A stretch of 64,000 nt of DNA, from contig NZ_LGIS01000012.1 of NCBI RefSeq assembly GCF_001187905.1, forward strand, positions 496,001 to 560,000, in the 5' to 3' direction. How positions within the stretch are numbered: the stretch's first letter is position 1; every line of letters begins with the position of its first letter. The DNA comes from Pantoea sp. RIT-PI-b. Its GTDB lineage: Bacteria > Pseudomonadota > Gammaproteobacteria > Enterobacterales > Enterobacteriaceae. The notes under the pieces were generated by a model. It ran no database searches, was not told where the DNA came from, and saw only the letters and a program-made list of their open reading frames with translations. Below are positions 8,822-19,335 of the stretch, one piece after another. The position numbers were made by a program, and so were the translations under genes.

Positions 8822-9201
8822 TCGCCACGATAAGTAAAAATGAGATTTCTCTCCCATCCTCGGCAATATAATAATCCCCTATGAAAATAGGGCCTGCGTT
8901 ACACCATTAATCCTTTTTTACCTTTATGCTCAGTTATGCTGCACAGCACAATAGCTGCTAAATGATTGTTTAATACCTGGGAATATTGGTTTGAAATCGA
9001 TTCCAGCTGCAACATAAGCAACAACCAAGGGTTGTTAATTCAGGGTTAATTAAAGGCGATGCGGCGCTTTTAAACCTCAACGTAAGAAATATGTAAGCAA
9101 CTTCAGATTAATCCAGGCAATAAAATTAATTTATTTTTTTATTTGAATTAGGTAATCTTGCCACTACAGTTTATTTAACCCCCTTAAGCAAGGACATTGT
9201 G
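8822..9201. other. AT-rich leader and promoter region of the hns-like gene
   Basis: This gene-free stretch is distinctly AT-rich, with runs such as TTAATTTATTTTTTTATTTG near 9126-9145 just before the gene. That composition fits autoregulation by H-NS-type proteins, which bind curved AT-rich DNA. I see no open frame or RNA gene with support. Confidence 0.4.
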
Positions 9202-9603
9202 ATGAGTGACGCATTTAAAGTTCTGAACAACATTCGCACATTACGTGCGCAGGCTCGTGAACTGCCATTGACCGATCTGGAAGAGATTCTGGAAAAATTA
9301 ACCGTCGTTGTGACTGAACGTCGCGACGAAGTAAATGCAGAAGAAGCACAGAATCGCGAAAAAGAAGAGAAGCTGTCTAAATATCGCGAAATGCTGCTGG
9401 CTGACGGTATTGACCCGAACGAATTACTGGGTGCTCTGGAAGTGGGTAAAAAGCGCGCCAAGCGTGCACCGCGTCCAGCGAAATATTCTTACACTGACGA
9501 AAACGGTGAAGAAAAATCATGGACTGGCCAAGGCCGTACCCCAGCTGCGATTAAGAAAGCACTGGATTCAGGTAAAAGCCTCGACACTTTCCTGATCAAA
9601 TAA
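9202..9603 (+). CDS. H-NS/StpA-family nucleoid-associated protein
   Basis: This 133-residue H-NS-type silencer binds AT-rich DNA and usually represses acquired genes. The N-terminal oligomerisation region (about 1-80) begins [20 protein letters not shown] and is a charged coiled coil. A Lys/Arg-rich linker ([20 protein letters not shown]) leads to the DNA-binding domain with the core motif [15 protein letters not shown] and the ending [13 protein letters not shown] lies 7 bases before the ATG; the codon before it is a GTG that I do not favour. Length is close to both H-NS (137) and StpA (134). E. coli hns lies near tdk and galU, so this is probably a second paralogue. It could silence the NRPS island, but nothing here shows that. 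Confidence 0.93.
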   Translation: MSDAFKVLNNIRTLRAQARELPLTDLEEILEKLTVVVTERRDEVNAEEAQNREKEEKLSKYREMLLADGIDPNELLGALEVGKKRAKRAPRPAKYSYTDENGEEKSWTGQGRTPAAIKKALDSGKSLDTFLIK

Positions 9604-9626
9604 TCCGCACAATCCTTGTAAGTGGG

Positions 9627-9657
9627 AGCCGAAGGCAAATGTCTTCGGCTTTTTTTA
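9627..9657 (+). terminator. Terminator of the hns-like gene
   Basis: The stem AGCCGAAG / CTTCGGCT with an 8-base loop is followed by TTTTTTT. Confidence 0.93.
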
Positions 9658-9907
9658 TTTATTTAAATACATTTTACCTCGCGCCCGGGCACATTAGCTG
9701 CACACGCTGGTCTCGTTCACTCAACGGCGTAAGATTCCAGGGACTCGCCCGCTTGCGGCCTTGCTATCGCGCAAATTATTTTGCGTATGCGCTCAACATG
9801 TTCAGCTCATTACACGCTCTGCTTCTGGCGCAGAGGTGGCGTCAGGGTGCCCGCTTCTGGCATAATGCCCGCTGTTTTTCCTCCACTGCGTAACAAAGGT
9901 CAATGCC
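9658..9907. other. Intergenic region before ybiT
   Basis: No gene is supported here. An 84-codon frame runs through it but has no family resemblance and a composition unlike the neighbouring proteins. The ybiT promoter should lie in this stretch. Confidence 0.4.
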
Positions 9908-11500
9908 GTGTTAGTTTCCAGCAATATCACCATGCAGTTCGGCAGTAAGCCGCTGTTCGAGAATATCTCCGTTAAATTTGGCGGCGGTAATCGTTACGGT
10001 TTAATCGGTGCGAACGGCAGCGGTAAATCAACCTTTATGAAAATACTGGGCGGCGACCTGGTTCCAACAGGTGGAAATGTTTCCCTCGATCCTAATGAGC
10101 GTATCGGTAAGTTACGCCAGGACCAATTTGCCTTTGAGCAATATAGTGTGCTGGACACCGTGATCATGGGCCACAATGAATTGTGGGCAGTGAAGCAAGA
10201 GCGTGACCGTATATATGCCTTGCCAGAAATGAGCGAAGAGGAAGGCTATAAAGTGGCCGACCTTGAAGTCGAATACGGTGAAATGGACGGTTACAGTTCG
10301 GAATCACGTGCCGGTGAATTATTACTGGGCGTGGGCATTCCCGTGGAGCAGCATTACGGCCCGATGAGTGAAATTGCGCCGGGCTGGAAATTGCGCGTGC
10401 TGTTAGCGCAGGCATTATTTGCTAATCCCGATATTTTGTTGCTCGATGAACCGACCAACAACCTGGATATAGATACCATTCGTTGGTTGGAGCAAGTGCT
10501 CAACGAACGTAACAGCACCATGATCATCATTTCGCATGACCGTCATTTCCTGAATATGGTTTGTACGCACATGGCGGATCTGGATTACGGCGAACTGCGC
10601 GTTTATCCGGGTAATTATGACGAATATATGACCGCGGCGACGCAGTCGCGCGAACGTTTATTATCGGATAATGCGAAGAAGAAAGCGCAAATTGCCGATC
10701 TGCAATCGTTCGTTAGCCGCTTTAGCGCCAACGCCTCTAAATCCCGTCAGGCGACTTCGCGTGCTAAGCAGATTGATAAAATTAAGCTGGAAGAGGTGAA
10801 AGCCTCCAGCCGTCAAAACCCGTTTATCCGTTTTGATCAGGATAAGAAGCTGTTCCGTAATGCGCTGGAAGTTGAGGCGCTGACCAAAGGTTTTGATAAC
10901 GGTCCGCTGTTTAATAAGCTCAACCTGATGTTAGAAGTCGGCGAGAAATTGGCGATTCTGGGTGCTAACGGTATCGGTAAAACCACGCTGTTGAAAACGC
11001 TGATTGGTGAACATACTCCCGATAGCGGTACGGTGAAATGGTCTGAAAATGCACGCATCGGTTATTACGGTCAGGATCATGCGGAAGACTTCGCTGAAGA
11101 TCTGACGGTATTTGACTGGATGAGCCAGTGGAAGCAGGAAGGCGATGACGAGCAGGCGGTGCGCAGCGTTCTCGGTCGTCTGCTGTTTGGTCATGATGAG
11201 ATCAACAAGCCCGCTAAGGTGCTGTCCGGTGGTGAGAAGGGCCGCATGCTGTTTGGCAAGCTGATGATGCAGAAGCCGAACATTCTGATCATGGATGAAC
11301 CGACTAACCACCTGGATATGGAATCGATCGAGTCGCTCAACATGGCGCTGGAAATGTACGAAGGCACCTTGATCTTCGTCTCGCATGACCGTGAGTTTGT
11401 GAGCTCGCTGGCCACGCGTGTGATGGAGATGAAAGCCGATCGTATTGTCGACTTCACGGGTAACTATGAAGATTACCTGCGCAGCCAGGGTATTGTTTAA
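9908..11500 (+). CDS. ybiT: YbiT, ABC-F family ATPase
   Basis: YbiT is a soluble ABC-F protein thought to act on ribosomes rather than in transport. The 530-residue protein has two ATPase domains joined by a charged linker. Walker A motifs are GANGSGKST (about 34-42) and GANGIGKTT (about 353-361). ABC signatures are less canonical in the first half ([18 protein letters not shown]) and clear in the second (LSGGEKGRM). Walker B plus switch are [12 protein letters not shown] and [12 protein letters not shown]. Length and sequence match E. coli YbiT closely. Translation starts at GTG ([11 protein letters not shown]), with AAAGG upstream. Confidence 0.95.
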   Translation: MLVSSNITMQFGSKPLFENISVKFGGGNRYGLIGANGSGKSTFMKILGGDLVPTGGNVSLDPNERIGKLRQDQFAFEQYSVLDTVIMGHNELWAVKQERDRIYALPEMSEEEGYKVADLEVEYGEMDGYSSESRAGELLLGVGIPVEQHYGPMSEIAPGWKLRVLLAQALFANPDILLLDEPTNNLDIDTIRWLEQVLNERNSTMIIISHDRHFLNMVCTHMADLDYGELRVYPGNYDEYMTAATQSRERLLSDNAKKKAQIADLQSFVSRFSANASKSRQATSRAKQIDKIKLEEVKASSRQNPFIRFDQDKKLFRNALEVEALTKGFDNGPLFNKLNLMLEVGEKLAILGANGIGKTTLLKTLIGEHTPDSGTVKWSENARIGYYGQDHAEDFAEDLTVFDWMSQWKQEGDDEQAVRSVLGRLLFGHDEINKPAKVLSGGEKGRMLFGKLMMQKPNILIMDEPTNHLDMESIESLNMALEMYEGTLIFVSHDREFVSSLATRVMEMKADRIVDFTGNYEDYLRSQGIV

Positions 11501-11514
11501 TCTCTGCATCGCCA

Positions 11515-11571
11515 GGTGCGCATCAATGCGCACCTTACTGTAATGAAGGTCGCCCTGGAGGCGGCCTTCAT
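11515..11571. repeat. Two-hairpin palindromic element between ybiT and moeB, also a convergent terminator
   Basis: The first palindrome has arms GGTGCGCAT / ATGCGCACC (11515-11534), followed by TTAC. The second is a 12-bp stem ATGAAGGTCGCC / GGCGGCCTTCAT with one wobble pair (11543-11571). The element lies between convergent genes and ends three bases before the moeB stop codon. The two-part layout and the GGTGCGCAT and GGTCGCC arms recur after gsiD and after dacC, so it belongs to a dispersed repeat family. Confidence 0.7.
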
Positions 11572-11574
11572 CAT

Positions 11575-12330
11575 TTACGGCTTCCCACAAACTTCACAAT
11601 GCGCATCCTGCGCGACTTTCATGCTGCGGAATTCCGCGCTCATTGCGTCATACATCAGTAAGCGCGCGCTGGCTGGTTTGCCAAACTCCGTCAGCACCTT
11701 TAGGGTTTCCATCGCCTGCATCGCGCCGATCACACCCACCAGCGGTGCCATCACCCCGGCTTCTACACAGCTCAACACCTGATCGCCGAATAAGCGGCTG
11801 ATGCAGCGATAGCACGGCTCGCCGGGCTGCCAGGTAAATACGCTCAGCTGGCCTTCCATACGAATCGCTGCACCGGAAATCAGCGGGACCTGGTGCTGGA
11901 AACAAAGGCGATTGATTTGCTCGCGCGTAGTGACGTTATCGGTGCAATCTACCACGGCATCGTGGCGGGCAATCAGTGCGCTGAGCTGCGTATCATCTAA
12001 CTGCGCATCAATCGGCTCGAGCTGGCAGTGCGGATTAAGCGCCGCCAGCGGCTGCTGTGCCGAGGTGACTTTCGCCACGCCAATTTTTGCATCGCTGTGC
12101 AGGATCTGCCGTTGCAGATTGCTCAGGCTCACGGTATCGAAATCGAGCAAGGTGAGATGGCCCACGCCTGCCGACACCAGGTAAGGTGCCGCCGCGCAGC
12201 CCAATCCGCCGAGGCCAATCAGCAACACGCGTGCCGCCTTGAGTCTCTCCTGGCCATCAAAATCGAAGCCACGCAGCACAATCTGGCGGTTATAGCGCAG
12301 CATCTCATCATCGCTCAACTCCACGCTCAT
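11575..12330 (-). CDS. moeB: MoeB, molybdopterin-synthase adenylyltransferase
   Basis: MoeB adenylates the C-terminal glycine of MoaD so that it can be sulfurated for molybdopterin synthesis. The 251-residue protein has the ThiF/E1 Rossmann fold with GLGGLGCAAAPYLVSAGVG (about 39-57), an Arg-rich ATP site (SNLQRQ) and DCTDN. It also has the zinc Cys pairs CYRC and CEVC (near the C-terminus) and a conserved Cys in CVEAGVMAPL. Its ATG overlaps the moeA stop codon by one base (TAATG), so the genes are translationally coupled as in E. coli. Confidence 0.96.
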   Translation of the reverse strand: MSVELSDDEMLRYNRQIVLRGFDFDGQERLKAARVLLIGLGGLGCAAAPYLVSAGVGHLTLLDFDTVSLSNLQRQILHSDAKIGVAKVTSAQQPLAALNPHCQLEPIDAQLDDTQLSALIARHDAVVDCTDNVTTREQINRLCFQHQVPLISGAAIRMEGQLSVFTWQPGEPCYRCISRLFGDQVLSCVEAGVMAPLVGVIGAMQAMETLKVLTEFGKPASARLLMYDAMSAEFRSMKVAQDAHCEVCGKP

Positions 12331-13565
12331 TAGCCCTCCAGCAGGCTGTTGAAGGCTTCAATTTCTACCCACTCGCCGGGCTCAACGTCACCGCGATCGC
12401 GCTCGAGCACCACAAAACAGTTGGCCAGCGCAAAGGAGCTGAAGACGTGCGAACCCTGCGCGCCGGTGCTGCGCACTTCCAGCTCGCCGTCGTCACCACG
12501 GCTGAAAATGGCACGCTGGAAGTCGAGACGACCCGGGGATTTCTTCAGGCGTTGCGTGGCGCGCGCGCGTTGACGCAGCGGCATGATGCGCGTGGTTTGG
12601 CCAGTGAGCGTCGCCAGCAGCGGCTGTACCAGCTGATAGAACGTCACCGCTGCCGAGACCGGATTACCCGGCAGGCCGCAGAACCAGCTGTTTGCCAGCC
12701 GTCCGAAGGCAAAGGGTTTGCCCGGCTTGATCGCCAGTTTCCAGAAGGTGATAGCGCCCAGCTCCTCCAGCATCGCGCGGGTGAAATCGGCCTCGCCGAC
12801 CGACACGCCGCCGGTGCTGATCACCACATCGGCCTGACGATCGGCTTCGGTAAAGGCGGTACGCAGCGCCGCCTGGTCGTCAGCAATCACGCCAAGATCG
12901 ATGACTTCGCAGCCCAGTTTGTTGAGCATCAGCGCGACGGTGAAACGGTTGGTATCGTAAATCTGGCCGGCGGCTAATGGCTGACCCACCGCCTGCAGTT
13001 CATCACCTGTCGAGAAGATCGCCACACGCAGTTTACGCAGCACGCTCACTTCGGCGATGCCCAGCGACGCCAGCAGCGGCAACTCGGCGGCACCAAGGCG
13101 CACACCGGCATCCAGTACCTGTTTTCCCGCCTGAATATCTTCGCCGATGCGGCGGATATTTTGCCCTTCCTGCAGCGGTGCGGTAATCACAATGCCGCCG
13201 TCGCGCTGCTCGGTTTGCTCCTGCATTACCACGGCATCACAACCGGCGGGAATCGGCGCGCCGGTCATAATGCGAATCACGCTACCCGCTGGCCACTCAC
13301 CGTTAAAGGGCGCACCGGCGAAGGCTTTTCCCGCCACCGGCAACACGCGATCGGCTGCGCTATCCGCCAGACGAACGGCGTAACCGTCCATGGCTGAGTT
13401 ATCAAAAGAGGGCACATCGAGCGGTGAGTTAATCGGTTTAGCGGTGATGCGCCCGGCGGCTTCAAACAGCGAAACGTTCAGCGAATCGCTAATGGGCGTT
13501 AACTGCTGCAGCATCTTTTGCTGCGCGTCTTCGAGGGAGATTAATCCTGCGGTAAAAGGTTCCAT
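12330..13565 (-). CDS. moeA: MoeA, molybdopterin molybdenumtransferase
   Basis: MoeA inserts molybdate into adenylated molybdopterin to make molybdenum cofactor. The product has 411 residues, the same as E. coli MoeA. It shows [14 protein letters not shown] near the N-terminus, FSTGDEL, the MPT-binding block [12 protein letters not shown] and [11 protein letters not shown], and a C-terminal beta-barrel domain. I start at the second of two close ATGs, giving [14 protein letters not shown], which aligns with the E. coli start. It is the first gene of moeAB and divergent from iaaA. Confidence 0.96.
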   Translation of the reverse strand: MEPFTAGLISLEDAQQKMLQQLTPISDSLNVSLFEAAGRITAKPINSPLDVPSFDNSAMDGYAVRLADSAADRVLPVAGKAFAGAPFNGEWPAGSVIRIMTGAPIPAGCDAVVMQEQTEQRDGGIVITAPLQEGQNIRRIGEDIQAGKQVLDAGVRLGAAELPLLASLGIAEVSVLRKLRVAIFSTGDELQAVGQPLAAGQIYDTNRFTVALMLNKLGCEVIDLGVIADDQAALRTAFTEADRQADVVISTGGVSVGEADFTRAMLEELGAITFWKLAIKPGKPFAFGRLANSWFCGLPGNPVSAAVTFYQLVQPLLATLTGQTTRIMPLRQRARATQRLKKSPGRLDFQRAIFSRGDDGELEVRSTGAQGSHVFSSFALANCFVVLERDRGDVEPGEWVEIEAFNSLLEG

Positions 13566-13924
13566 GTCCATCTCTGCCTGGTTAATTTCAGATGCGGTCT
13601 ATTATGGGTAATGCGTGGCCGTTAAGCGAGCGCGCACGTTACTCATTCACCGCACATTCCATAGCGGCGCGATTTATCGCGCAATAAGTTGCGCCGCTAC
13701 GCTGCGTGCGATCGGTGATATCGGTTGTCTTGGTTTGCAACTATCAAGTGAGTAAACCCATCGCGACCAAAAAAGCATAATCCACAATAAAAGGTTATGA
13801 CCATGAAGACAGTTTCTGCTTTACAAGATGAGGGGGGCTTTCTATAGTCGAAAATTGCCAAAAAAAGATGAAAACCATTCTAAATCAGTGTTTTTGGTTC
13901 TGATTCCTTTACAGGGTACCGGTT
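13566..13924. other. Divergent moeA-iaaA intergenic region with a nested palindrome
   Basis: The region must carry promoters for moeA (left) and iaaA-gsi (right). At 13667-13682 there is a perfect palindrome with arms GCGCGAT / ATCGCGC. An outer pair TAGCGGCGC / GCGCCGCTA brackets it (about 13662-13700), so the whole can fold as a longer stem with an alternative inner stem. No open frame is supported. Confidence 0.5.
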
Positions 13925-14890
13925 ATGGCTAAAGCAGTTATCGCAATTCACGGCGGTGCCGGCGCGATTACGCGCGCGGCAATGAGCGCCGAAAAAGAGC
14001 AGCACTATCGTCAGCAACTCACCGCAATCGTTACCGCAGGCCAGCAGATTCTCGCGGCGGGTGGCAGTGCACTCGATGCGGTGACCGAAGCGGTTCGCTT
14101 GCTGGAAGAGTGTCCGTTGTTCAACGCCGGTAAAGGTGCGGTGTTCACCCATCAAGGCACGCACGAACTGGATGCCAGCATCATGGATGGTCGCACGCTC
14201 GATGTGGGGGCGGTTGCGGGCGTCAGCCACATTCGTAATCCTATCCTCGCCGCGCGTAAGGTGCTGGAAAATAGCCCGCACGTGCTGTTTATCGGGGCGG
14301 GCGCAGAAGCCTTCGCTGCCGAGCAAGGCTTAGAACCGGTTAATGCCGATTACTTCTCCACGCCCGAGCGCTGGGAGCAGCTGCAACGCGCGCTGCACAG
14401 CCAGCAGATGGTGCTCGATCATGATGGTGAAGCTAACAGCCACAGCGATGATCCGCTGGACCCGGATCGCAAATTTGGCACCGTGGGTGCGGTAGCGCTC
14501 GATCTTCAGGGTAATCTGGCGGCCGCCACGTCAACCGGTGGCATGACCAACAAACAGGCCGGTCGCGTCGGCGACTCACCGCTGGTGGGCGCAGGTTGCT
14601 ATGCCAGCAACGACAGCGTGGCGGTCTCCTGTACCGGCACCGGCGAAGTGTTTATCCGTACGCTCGCCGCCTATGACGTGGCGGCGCAGATGCATTACGC
14701 CGGACGCTCGCTGCAGCAGGCCACTGCCAATGTCATTCACGACAAAGTGCAGGAACTGGAAGGCAGCGGCGGGCTGATCGCCATTGACGCCGCAGGCAAT
14801 GTGGCGCTGCCGTTTAACAGCGAAGGTATGTATCGCGGATTCGCCTATGTTGAGGGTGACGTTGAGGTAGCGATTTACCGCGACAGCTAA
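13925..14890 (+). CDS. iaaA: IaaA, isoaspartyl peptidase / L-asparaginase (Ntn hydrolase)
   Basis: IaaA cleaves beta-aspartyl (isoaspartyl) dipeptides and asparagine after self-cleavage into two subunits. The 321-residue precursor begins MAKAVIAIHGGAGAI, with the family block AGKGAVFTHQGTHELDASIMDG. The autocleavage nucleophile is Thr186 in FGTVGAVALD, where E. coli has Thr179. Substrate residues in RVGDSPLVGAGCYA and SCTGTGEVFIR are present. gsiA follows after 9 bases, so the peptidase and the glutathione importer share an operon as in E. coli. This fits recycling of glutathione and peptides. Confidence 0.96.
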   Translation: MAKAVIAIHGGAGAITRAAMSAEKEQHYRQQLTAIVTAGQQILAAGGSALDAVTEAVRLLEECPLFNAGKGAVFTHQGTHELDASIMDGRTLDVGAVAGVSHIRNPILAARKVLENSPHVLFIGAGAEAFAAEQGLEPVNADYFSTPERWEQLQRALHSQQMVLDHDGEANSHSDDPLDPDRKFGTVGAVALDLQGNLAAATSTGGMTNKQAGRVGDSPLVGAGCYASNDSVAVSCTGTGEVFIRTLAAYDVAAQMHYAGRSLQQATANVIHDKVQELEGSGGLIAIDAAGNVALPFNSEGMYRGFAYVEGDVEVAIYRDS

Positions 14891-14899
14891 GGAGCAGGC

Positions 14900-16756
14900 A
14901 TGACGGACCAACAGCTGCAGTTTGCGCCGGAGCAGGTTCTGGCGGTGCGCGATCTTAACGTGCGCTTCGAGCATGAAGGGCGCATTACCGAAGCGGTGCG
15001 CAACCTGTCGCTCGACCTGCATCGCGGTGAAACGCTGGCGCTGGTGGGTGAATCGGGATCGGGCAAATCCGTCACCTCGCTGGCGCTGATGCGTCTGATT
15101 CAACAGGCCGGTGGCGATGTGAGCGGTGAAATTCAGCTGCGTCGCCGTAATGGCGAGGTGCTGGATGTAATGCGCGCTTCCAGCGGTCAGATGCGCAAGG
15201 TGCGCGGCGCCGATATGGCGATGATCTTTCAGGAGCCGATGACCTCGCTTAACCCGGTGTTCACCGTCGGCGAGCAGATAGCGGAATCTATCCGTCTGCA
15301 TCAGGGGAAAAGCCACCAGCAGGCGCTGGCCGAAGCGCGCCGCATGCTCGATCTGGTGCGTATTCCGGAAGCACAAAATGTGCTGGGGCGCTATCCGCAT
15401 CAACTCTCCGGCGGCATGCGTCAGCGCGTGATGATCGCGATGGCGCTGTCGTGCAAACCGGCGCTGCTGATTGCCGATGAACCCACCACCGCACTCGACG
15501 TCACGATTCAGGCGCAGATCCTGCAGCTGATCCGCGTGCTGCAAAAAGAGATGCAGATGGGGGTGATTTTTATCACCCACGACATGGGCGTGGTGGCAGA
15601 GATGGCCGATCGCGTGCAGGTGATGTATCGCGGTGATGTGGTTGAACGCGCGCCGGTGCAGCAGCTGTTTGCCGATCCGCAGCAGCCCTATACCCGCGCG
15701 TTACTGGCAGCGGTGCCGAAGCTGGGCGCGATGCACGGCCAGGCGTTGCCGGCAAAATTCCCCTTACTGCATGCCAACGGCCGCGAAGAGCGGGCTCAAC
15801 CGCAGGATACGGTACGCCACGATCGCCCGCCGATTTTACAGGTCCGCGATTTAGTTACGCGTTTCGATATTCGCGGCGGGTTGCTCAATCGCGTTAAGCG
15901 CCGCGTGCACGCGGTGGAGAAAGTCAGTTTTGATCTCTACGCCGGTGAAACGCTGGCGCTGGTGGGCGAATCCGGCTGTGGTAAATCCACCACCGGACGT
16001 TCACTGCTGCGGCTGGTGGCCAGCCAGGGCGGCACTATTACCTTTGACGGCCAGCGCATTGATGCGTTGCAGGGCAATGCGCTGGCGTCGCTGCGCCGCG
16101 ATATCCAGTTTATTTTCCAGGATCCTTACGCCTCGCTCGATCCGCGGTTGACCGTAGGTTTTTCCATTATGGAACCGCTGCTGGTGCATCAAACGATGGA
16201 TCGCCGTCAGGCGGAGAAGCGCGTTGCCTGGCTACTGGAACGCGTTGGCCTGCTGCCGGAACATGCGCAGCGCTATCCGCACGAATTCTCAGGCGGTCAG
16301 CGGCAGCGCATCTGCATTGCTCGCGCGCTGGCGCTCAATCCTAAAGTGGTGATCGCCGATGAATCGGTGTCGGCGCTGGATGTATCGATTCAGGCGCAGA
16401 TCATTAATCTAATGCTCGATTTGCAGCGTGAGTTTGGTATCGCCTTCTTATTTATTTCGCACGATATGGCGGTGGTGGAACGCATCAGCCATCGCGTGGC
16501 GGTGATGTATCTTGGACAGATCGTGGAGATGGGACCGCGCCAGGCGGTGTTCGAACAGCCGCGTCATCCTTACACCAAAAAACTGATGGCCGCGGTGCCA
16601 GTGGCCGATCCGGCCCACCGGCATCGTGAGCGGGCGCTGATGGTGGATGAGATCCCCAGCCCGATTCGCCCGCTGGGTGATGAGCCGGAAGTGGCGCCCT
16701 TACTGGAAGTGGCACCGGGCCATTTTGTCGCCCGCCACGCTATTAGCGGCGCCTGA
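14900..16756 (+). CDS. gsiA: GsiA, glutathione ABC importer ATPase (fused double domain)
   Basis: GsiA drives glutathione import through GsiC and GsiD. The 618-residue protein has two complete ABC domains: Walker A GESGSGKS (about 52-59) and GESGCGKS (about 355-362), signatures LSGGMRQR and FSGGQRQR, and Walker [13 protein letters not shown] and [12 protein letters not shown]. Oligopeptide/dipeptide C-terminal extensions follow each domain. E. coli GsiA has 623 residues. AAGGAG precedes the ATG. Confidence 0.95.
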   Translation: MTDQQLQFAPEQVLAVRDLNVRFEHEGRITEAVRNLSLDLHRGETLALVGESGSGKSVTSLALMRLIQQAGGDVSGEIQLRRRNGEVLDVMRASSGQMRKVRGADMAMIFQEPMTSLNPVFTVGEQIAESIRLHQGKSHQQALAEARRMLDLVRIPEAQNVLGRYPHQLSGGMRQRVMIAMALSCKPALLIADEPTTALDVTIQAQILQLIRVLQKEMQMGVIFITHDMGVVAEMADRVQVMYRGDVVERAPVQQLFADPQQPYTRALLAAVPKLGAMHGQALPAKFPLLHANGREERAQPQDTVRHDRPPILQVRDLVTRFDIRGGLLNRVKRRVHAVEKVSFDLYAGETLALVGESGCGKSTTGRSLLRLVASQGGTITFDGQRIDALQGNALASLRRDIQFIFQDPYASLDPRLTVGFSIMEPLLVHQTMDRRQAEKRVAWLLERVGLLPEHAQRYPHEFSGGQRQRICIARALALNPKVVIADESVSALDVSIQAQIINLMLDLQREFGIAFLFISHDMAVVERISHRVAVMYLGQIVEMGPRQAVFEQPRHPYTKKLMAAVPVADPAHRHRERALMVDEIPSPIRPLGDEPEVAPLLEVAPGHFVARHAISGA

Positions 16757-16819
16757 GCAGCAACCAATCGCACATCTTCAGATGTCGCGCATGACAGGGA
16801 TTACAGGAGAACGATAACG

Positions 16820-18355
16820 ATGCACCATATTATGCGAAAAGGGGTTATCACTGCCGGTTTGTTGAGTTCGGCGCTGGCGCTGCCCGCGTGGGCGGCGAAA
16901 GATGCGGTGATTGCGGTGGCCTCAACCTTTACCACGCTCGATCCTTACGATGCCAACGACACGCTGTCGCAGGCGGTGGCGAAGTCTTTCTATCAGGGCT
17001 TATTCGGCTTTGATAAAGACATGAAGCTGACCAACGTGCTGGCGGAAAGCTATCAGGCGAGCAGCGATGGCCTGACGTACACCATCAAGCTGCGTTCCGG
17101 TGTGAAATTCCAGGATGGCACCGATTTCAATGCCGACGCGGTGAAAGTTAACCTCGATCGCGCCAGCAATCCGGACAACCATCTCAAGCGCTATAACCTG
17201 TTCAAATACATTGCCACCACTGAAGTGGTTGACCCAACCACGGTGAAGATCACCCTGAAGCAGCCGTTCTCGGCCTTCATCAATAACCTGGCGCACCCGG
17301 CGGCGGTAATGATTTCGCCAACCGCGCTGAAGAAATATGGCAAGGATATCGGCTTCCATCCGGTCGGAACCGGCCCGTTTGCCTTTGATACCTGGAATCA
17401 GACCGACTTCGTGAAAGTGAAGAAGTGGGAGGGCTACTGGAAAAAAGGTTATCCGAAGCTGGATAGCATTACCTGGCGTCCGGTGGTGGATAACAACACC
17501 CGCGCGGCGATGCTGCAAACCGGTGAAGCAAGCTTTGCCTTCCCGGTGCCGTTCGAGCAGGCCAAACTGCTGCAAGGTAACAGCAAGCTCGATGTGGTGA
17601 CCACGCCGTCGATCATGCAGCGCTACATCAGCCTCAACGTCACGCAAAAGCCGTTTGATAATCCGAAGGTGCGTGAAGCACTGGAGTACGCGATTAACCG
17701 TCAGGCGCTGGCAAAAGTGGCGTTTGCGGGTTATGCCACGCCAGCAACCGGCATCGTGCCGCCGACCATCGATTTTGCGCAGAGCTATCCGGCGATTAAA
17801 TACGATCCGGCTAAAGCGCGTGAATTGCTGAAAGAAGCGGGCTTCCCGAACGGTTTCGAAACCACCTTGTGGTCATCGCATAACCACAGCACCGCGCAGA
17901 AAGTACTGCAGTTTACCCAGCAGCAGCTGGCGCAGGTGGGCGTGAAGGTCAAAGTGACGGCGATGGATGCCGGTCAGCGCGCGGCTGAAGTGGAGAGCAA
18001 AGGGCAGAAAGAGAGCGGTGTGCGTATGTTCTATACCGGCTGGTCGGCGTCAACCGGTGAAGCCGATTGGGCGCTGACGCCGCTGTTCGCTACCACGTCC
18101 TGGCCGCCAGCGATCTTTAACACCGCCTTCTACAGCAATCCGCAGGTGGATAAAGATCTCGGCGATGCGCTGAAAACCACCGATCGCGACCAGAAAGCCA
18201 AACTGTATAAAGACGCACAGGATCGCATCTGGAACGATCATCCGTGGATCCCGCTGGTGGTCGAGCAACTGCTGTCTGCCAACAATAAAAACCTCAGCGG
18301 TTTTTATGTCATGCCCGATACCTCATTCAATTTTGATGAGGCGGATCTGAAGTAA
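16820..18355 (+). CDS. gsiB: GsiB, glutathione-binding periplasmic protein
   Basis: This SBP family 5 protein delivers glutathione to the GsiCD channel. The 511-residue precursor has a signal peptide of about 25 residues ending in PAWA before [10 protein letters not shown]. The mature protein is close to E. coli GsiB, with [41 protein letters not shown] and [22 protein letters not shown] lies 9 bases before the ATG; a second ATG four codons later is possible. A strong hairpin follows before gsiC. Confidence 0.95.
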   Translation: MHHIMRKGVITAGLLSSALALPAWAAKDAVIAVASTFTTLDPYDANDTLSQAVAKSFYQGLFGFDKDMKLTNVLAESYQASSDGLTYTIKLRSGVKFQDGTDFNADAVKVNLDRASNPDNHLKRYNLFKYIATTEVVDPTTVKITLKQPFSAFINNLAHPAAVMISPTALKKYGKDIGFHPVGTGPFAFDTWNQTDFVKVKKWEGYWKKGYPKLDSITWRPVVDNNTRAAMLQTGEASFAFPVPFEQAKLLQGNSKLDVVTTPSIMQRYISLNVTQKPFDNPKVREALEYAINRQALAKVAFAGYATPATGIVPPTIDFAQSYPAIKYDPAKARELLKEAGFPNGFETTLWSSHNHSTAQKVLQFTQQQLAQVGVKVKVTAMDAGQRAAEVESKGQKESGVRMFYTGWSASTGEADWALTPLFATTSWPPAIFNTAFYSNPQVDKDLGDALKTTDRDQKAKLYKDAQDRIWNDHPWIPLVVEQLLSANNKNLSGFYVMPDTSFNFDEADLK

Positions 18356-18362
18356 CAGACGC

Positions 18363-18384
18363 GGCCAGCCTTGCGGGGCTGGCC
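18363..18384 (+). promoter_or_regulatory. Intercistronic hairpin between gsiB and gsiC
   Basis: A perfect 8-bp stem GGCCAGCC / GGCTGGCC with a 6-base loop lies right after the gsiB stop. It has no T run, so it is unlikely to terminate transcription fully. It would protect the gsiB message from 3' decay and favour high binding-protein output over the membrane subunits. Confidence 0.65.
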
Positions 18385-18404
18385 GATGCTGCGCAGGACT
18401 TCGC

Positions 18405-19325
18405 ATGCTCAACTATTTTCTCAAACGATTACTGGGATTGATTCCCACGCTGCTGATTGTCGCGGTGCTGGTGTTCCTGTTTGTTCACCTGCTGCCGGGC
18501 GATCCGGCGCGCCTGATTGCTGGCCCGGAAGCGGATGCCTCGGTAGTGGCGCTGGTGCGTCAGGATCTCGGCCTCGATCAGCCGCTGATCAAGCAGTTCT
18601 GGCACTTCATGCTCAATGCAGTGCAGGGCGATTTCGGTCATTCGCTGGTCTCGAAGCGTCCAGTGATTGATGAAATTGCCGCGCGCTTTTTCCCTACGCT
18701 ATGGCTCACGCTGAGCAGCATGGTGTGGGCAGTTATTTTCGGCATGGCGATTGGTATCACCTCGGCGGTATGGCGCAATCGCTGGCCGGATCGTATCGGC
18801 ATGACGCTGGCGGTGTCGGGGATTTCGTTCCCGGCTTTCGCGCTCGGCATGCTGCTGATGCAGGTGTTTTCGGTGCAGCTGGGTTGGTTGCCTACCGTCG
18901 GAGCCGATAGCTGGAAACACTACATTTTGCCGTCAATCACGCTGGGTGCCGCGGTGGCGGCGGTGATGGCGCGCTTCACCCGCGCCTCATTCGTGGAGGT
19001 GATGCAGGAAGATTACATGCGCACCGCCCGCGCCAAAGGGGTACGCGAATCACTGGTGGTGGTGAAACACGGCCTGCGTAACGCGATGATTCCGGTGGTG
19101 ACCATGATGGGCCTGCAGTTTGGTTTCCTGCTGGGCGGCTCGATTGTGGTGGAAGTGGTGTTCAACTGGCCAGGCTTAGGCCGCTTGCTGGTGGATTCGG
19201 TTGAGATGCGCGATTACCCGGTGATTCAGGCCGAAGTGTTGCTGTTCTCGCTGGAGTTCATCCTGATTAACCTGATTGTCGATGTGCTGTACGCGGCAAT
19301 CAACCCGGCAATTCGCTACAAGTAA
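18405..19325 (+). CDS. gsiC: GsiC, glutathione ABC importer permease
   Basis: This 306-residue inner-membrane permease of the DppB/OppB type has six predicted membrane segments. It begins [24 protein letters not shown] and carries [12 protein letters not shown] in the first periplasmic loop. The EAA-type loop that docks on the ATPase is [20 protein letters not shown] (about 204-223). gsiD follows after 10 bases. Confidence 0.95.
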   Translation: MLNYFLKRLLGLIPTLLIVAVLVFLFVHLLPGDPARLIAGPEADASVVALVRQDLGLDQPLIKQFWHFMLNAVQGDFGHSLVSKRPVIDEIAARFFPTLWLTLSSMVWAVIFGMAIGITSAVWRNRWPDRIGMTLAVSGISFPAFALGMLLMQVFSVQLGWLPTVGADSWKHYILPSITLGAAVAAVMARFTRASFVEVMQEDYMRTARAKGVRESLVVVKHGLRNAMIPVVTMMGLQFGFLLGGSIVVEVVFNWPGLGRLLVDSVEMRDYPVIQAEVLLFSLEFILINLIVDVLYAAINPAIRYK

Positions 19326-19335
19326 GGAGTCGCAA

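Noticed and set aside
9639-9893. An 84-codon forward frame between the hns-like gene and ybiT.
   Set aside because: It begins inside the hns terminator, lacks a ribosome site, and has a composition unlike real proteins nearby.
14576-15580. A 334-codon reverse-strand frame across iaaA and gsiA.
   Set aside because: Composition is dominated by His, Arg and Gln, as is usual for antisense of GC-rich coding DNA, and both forward genes are certain.
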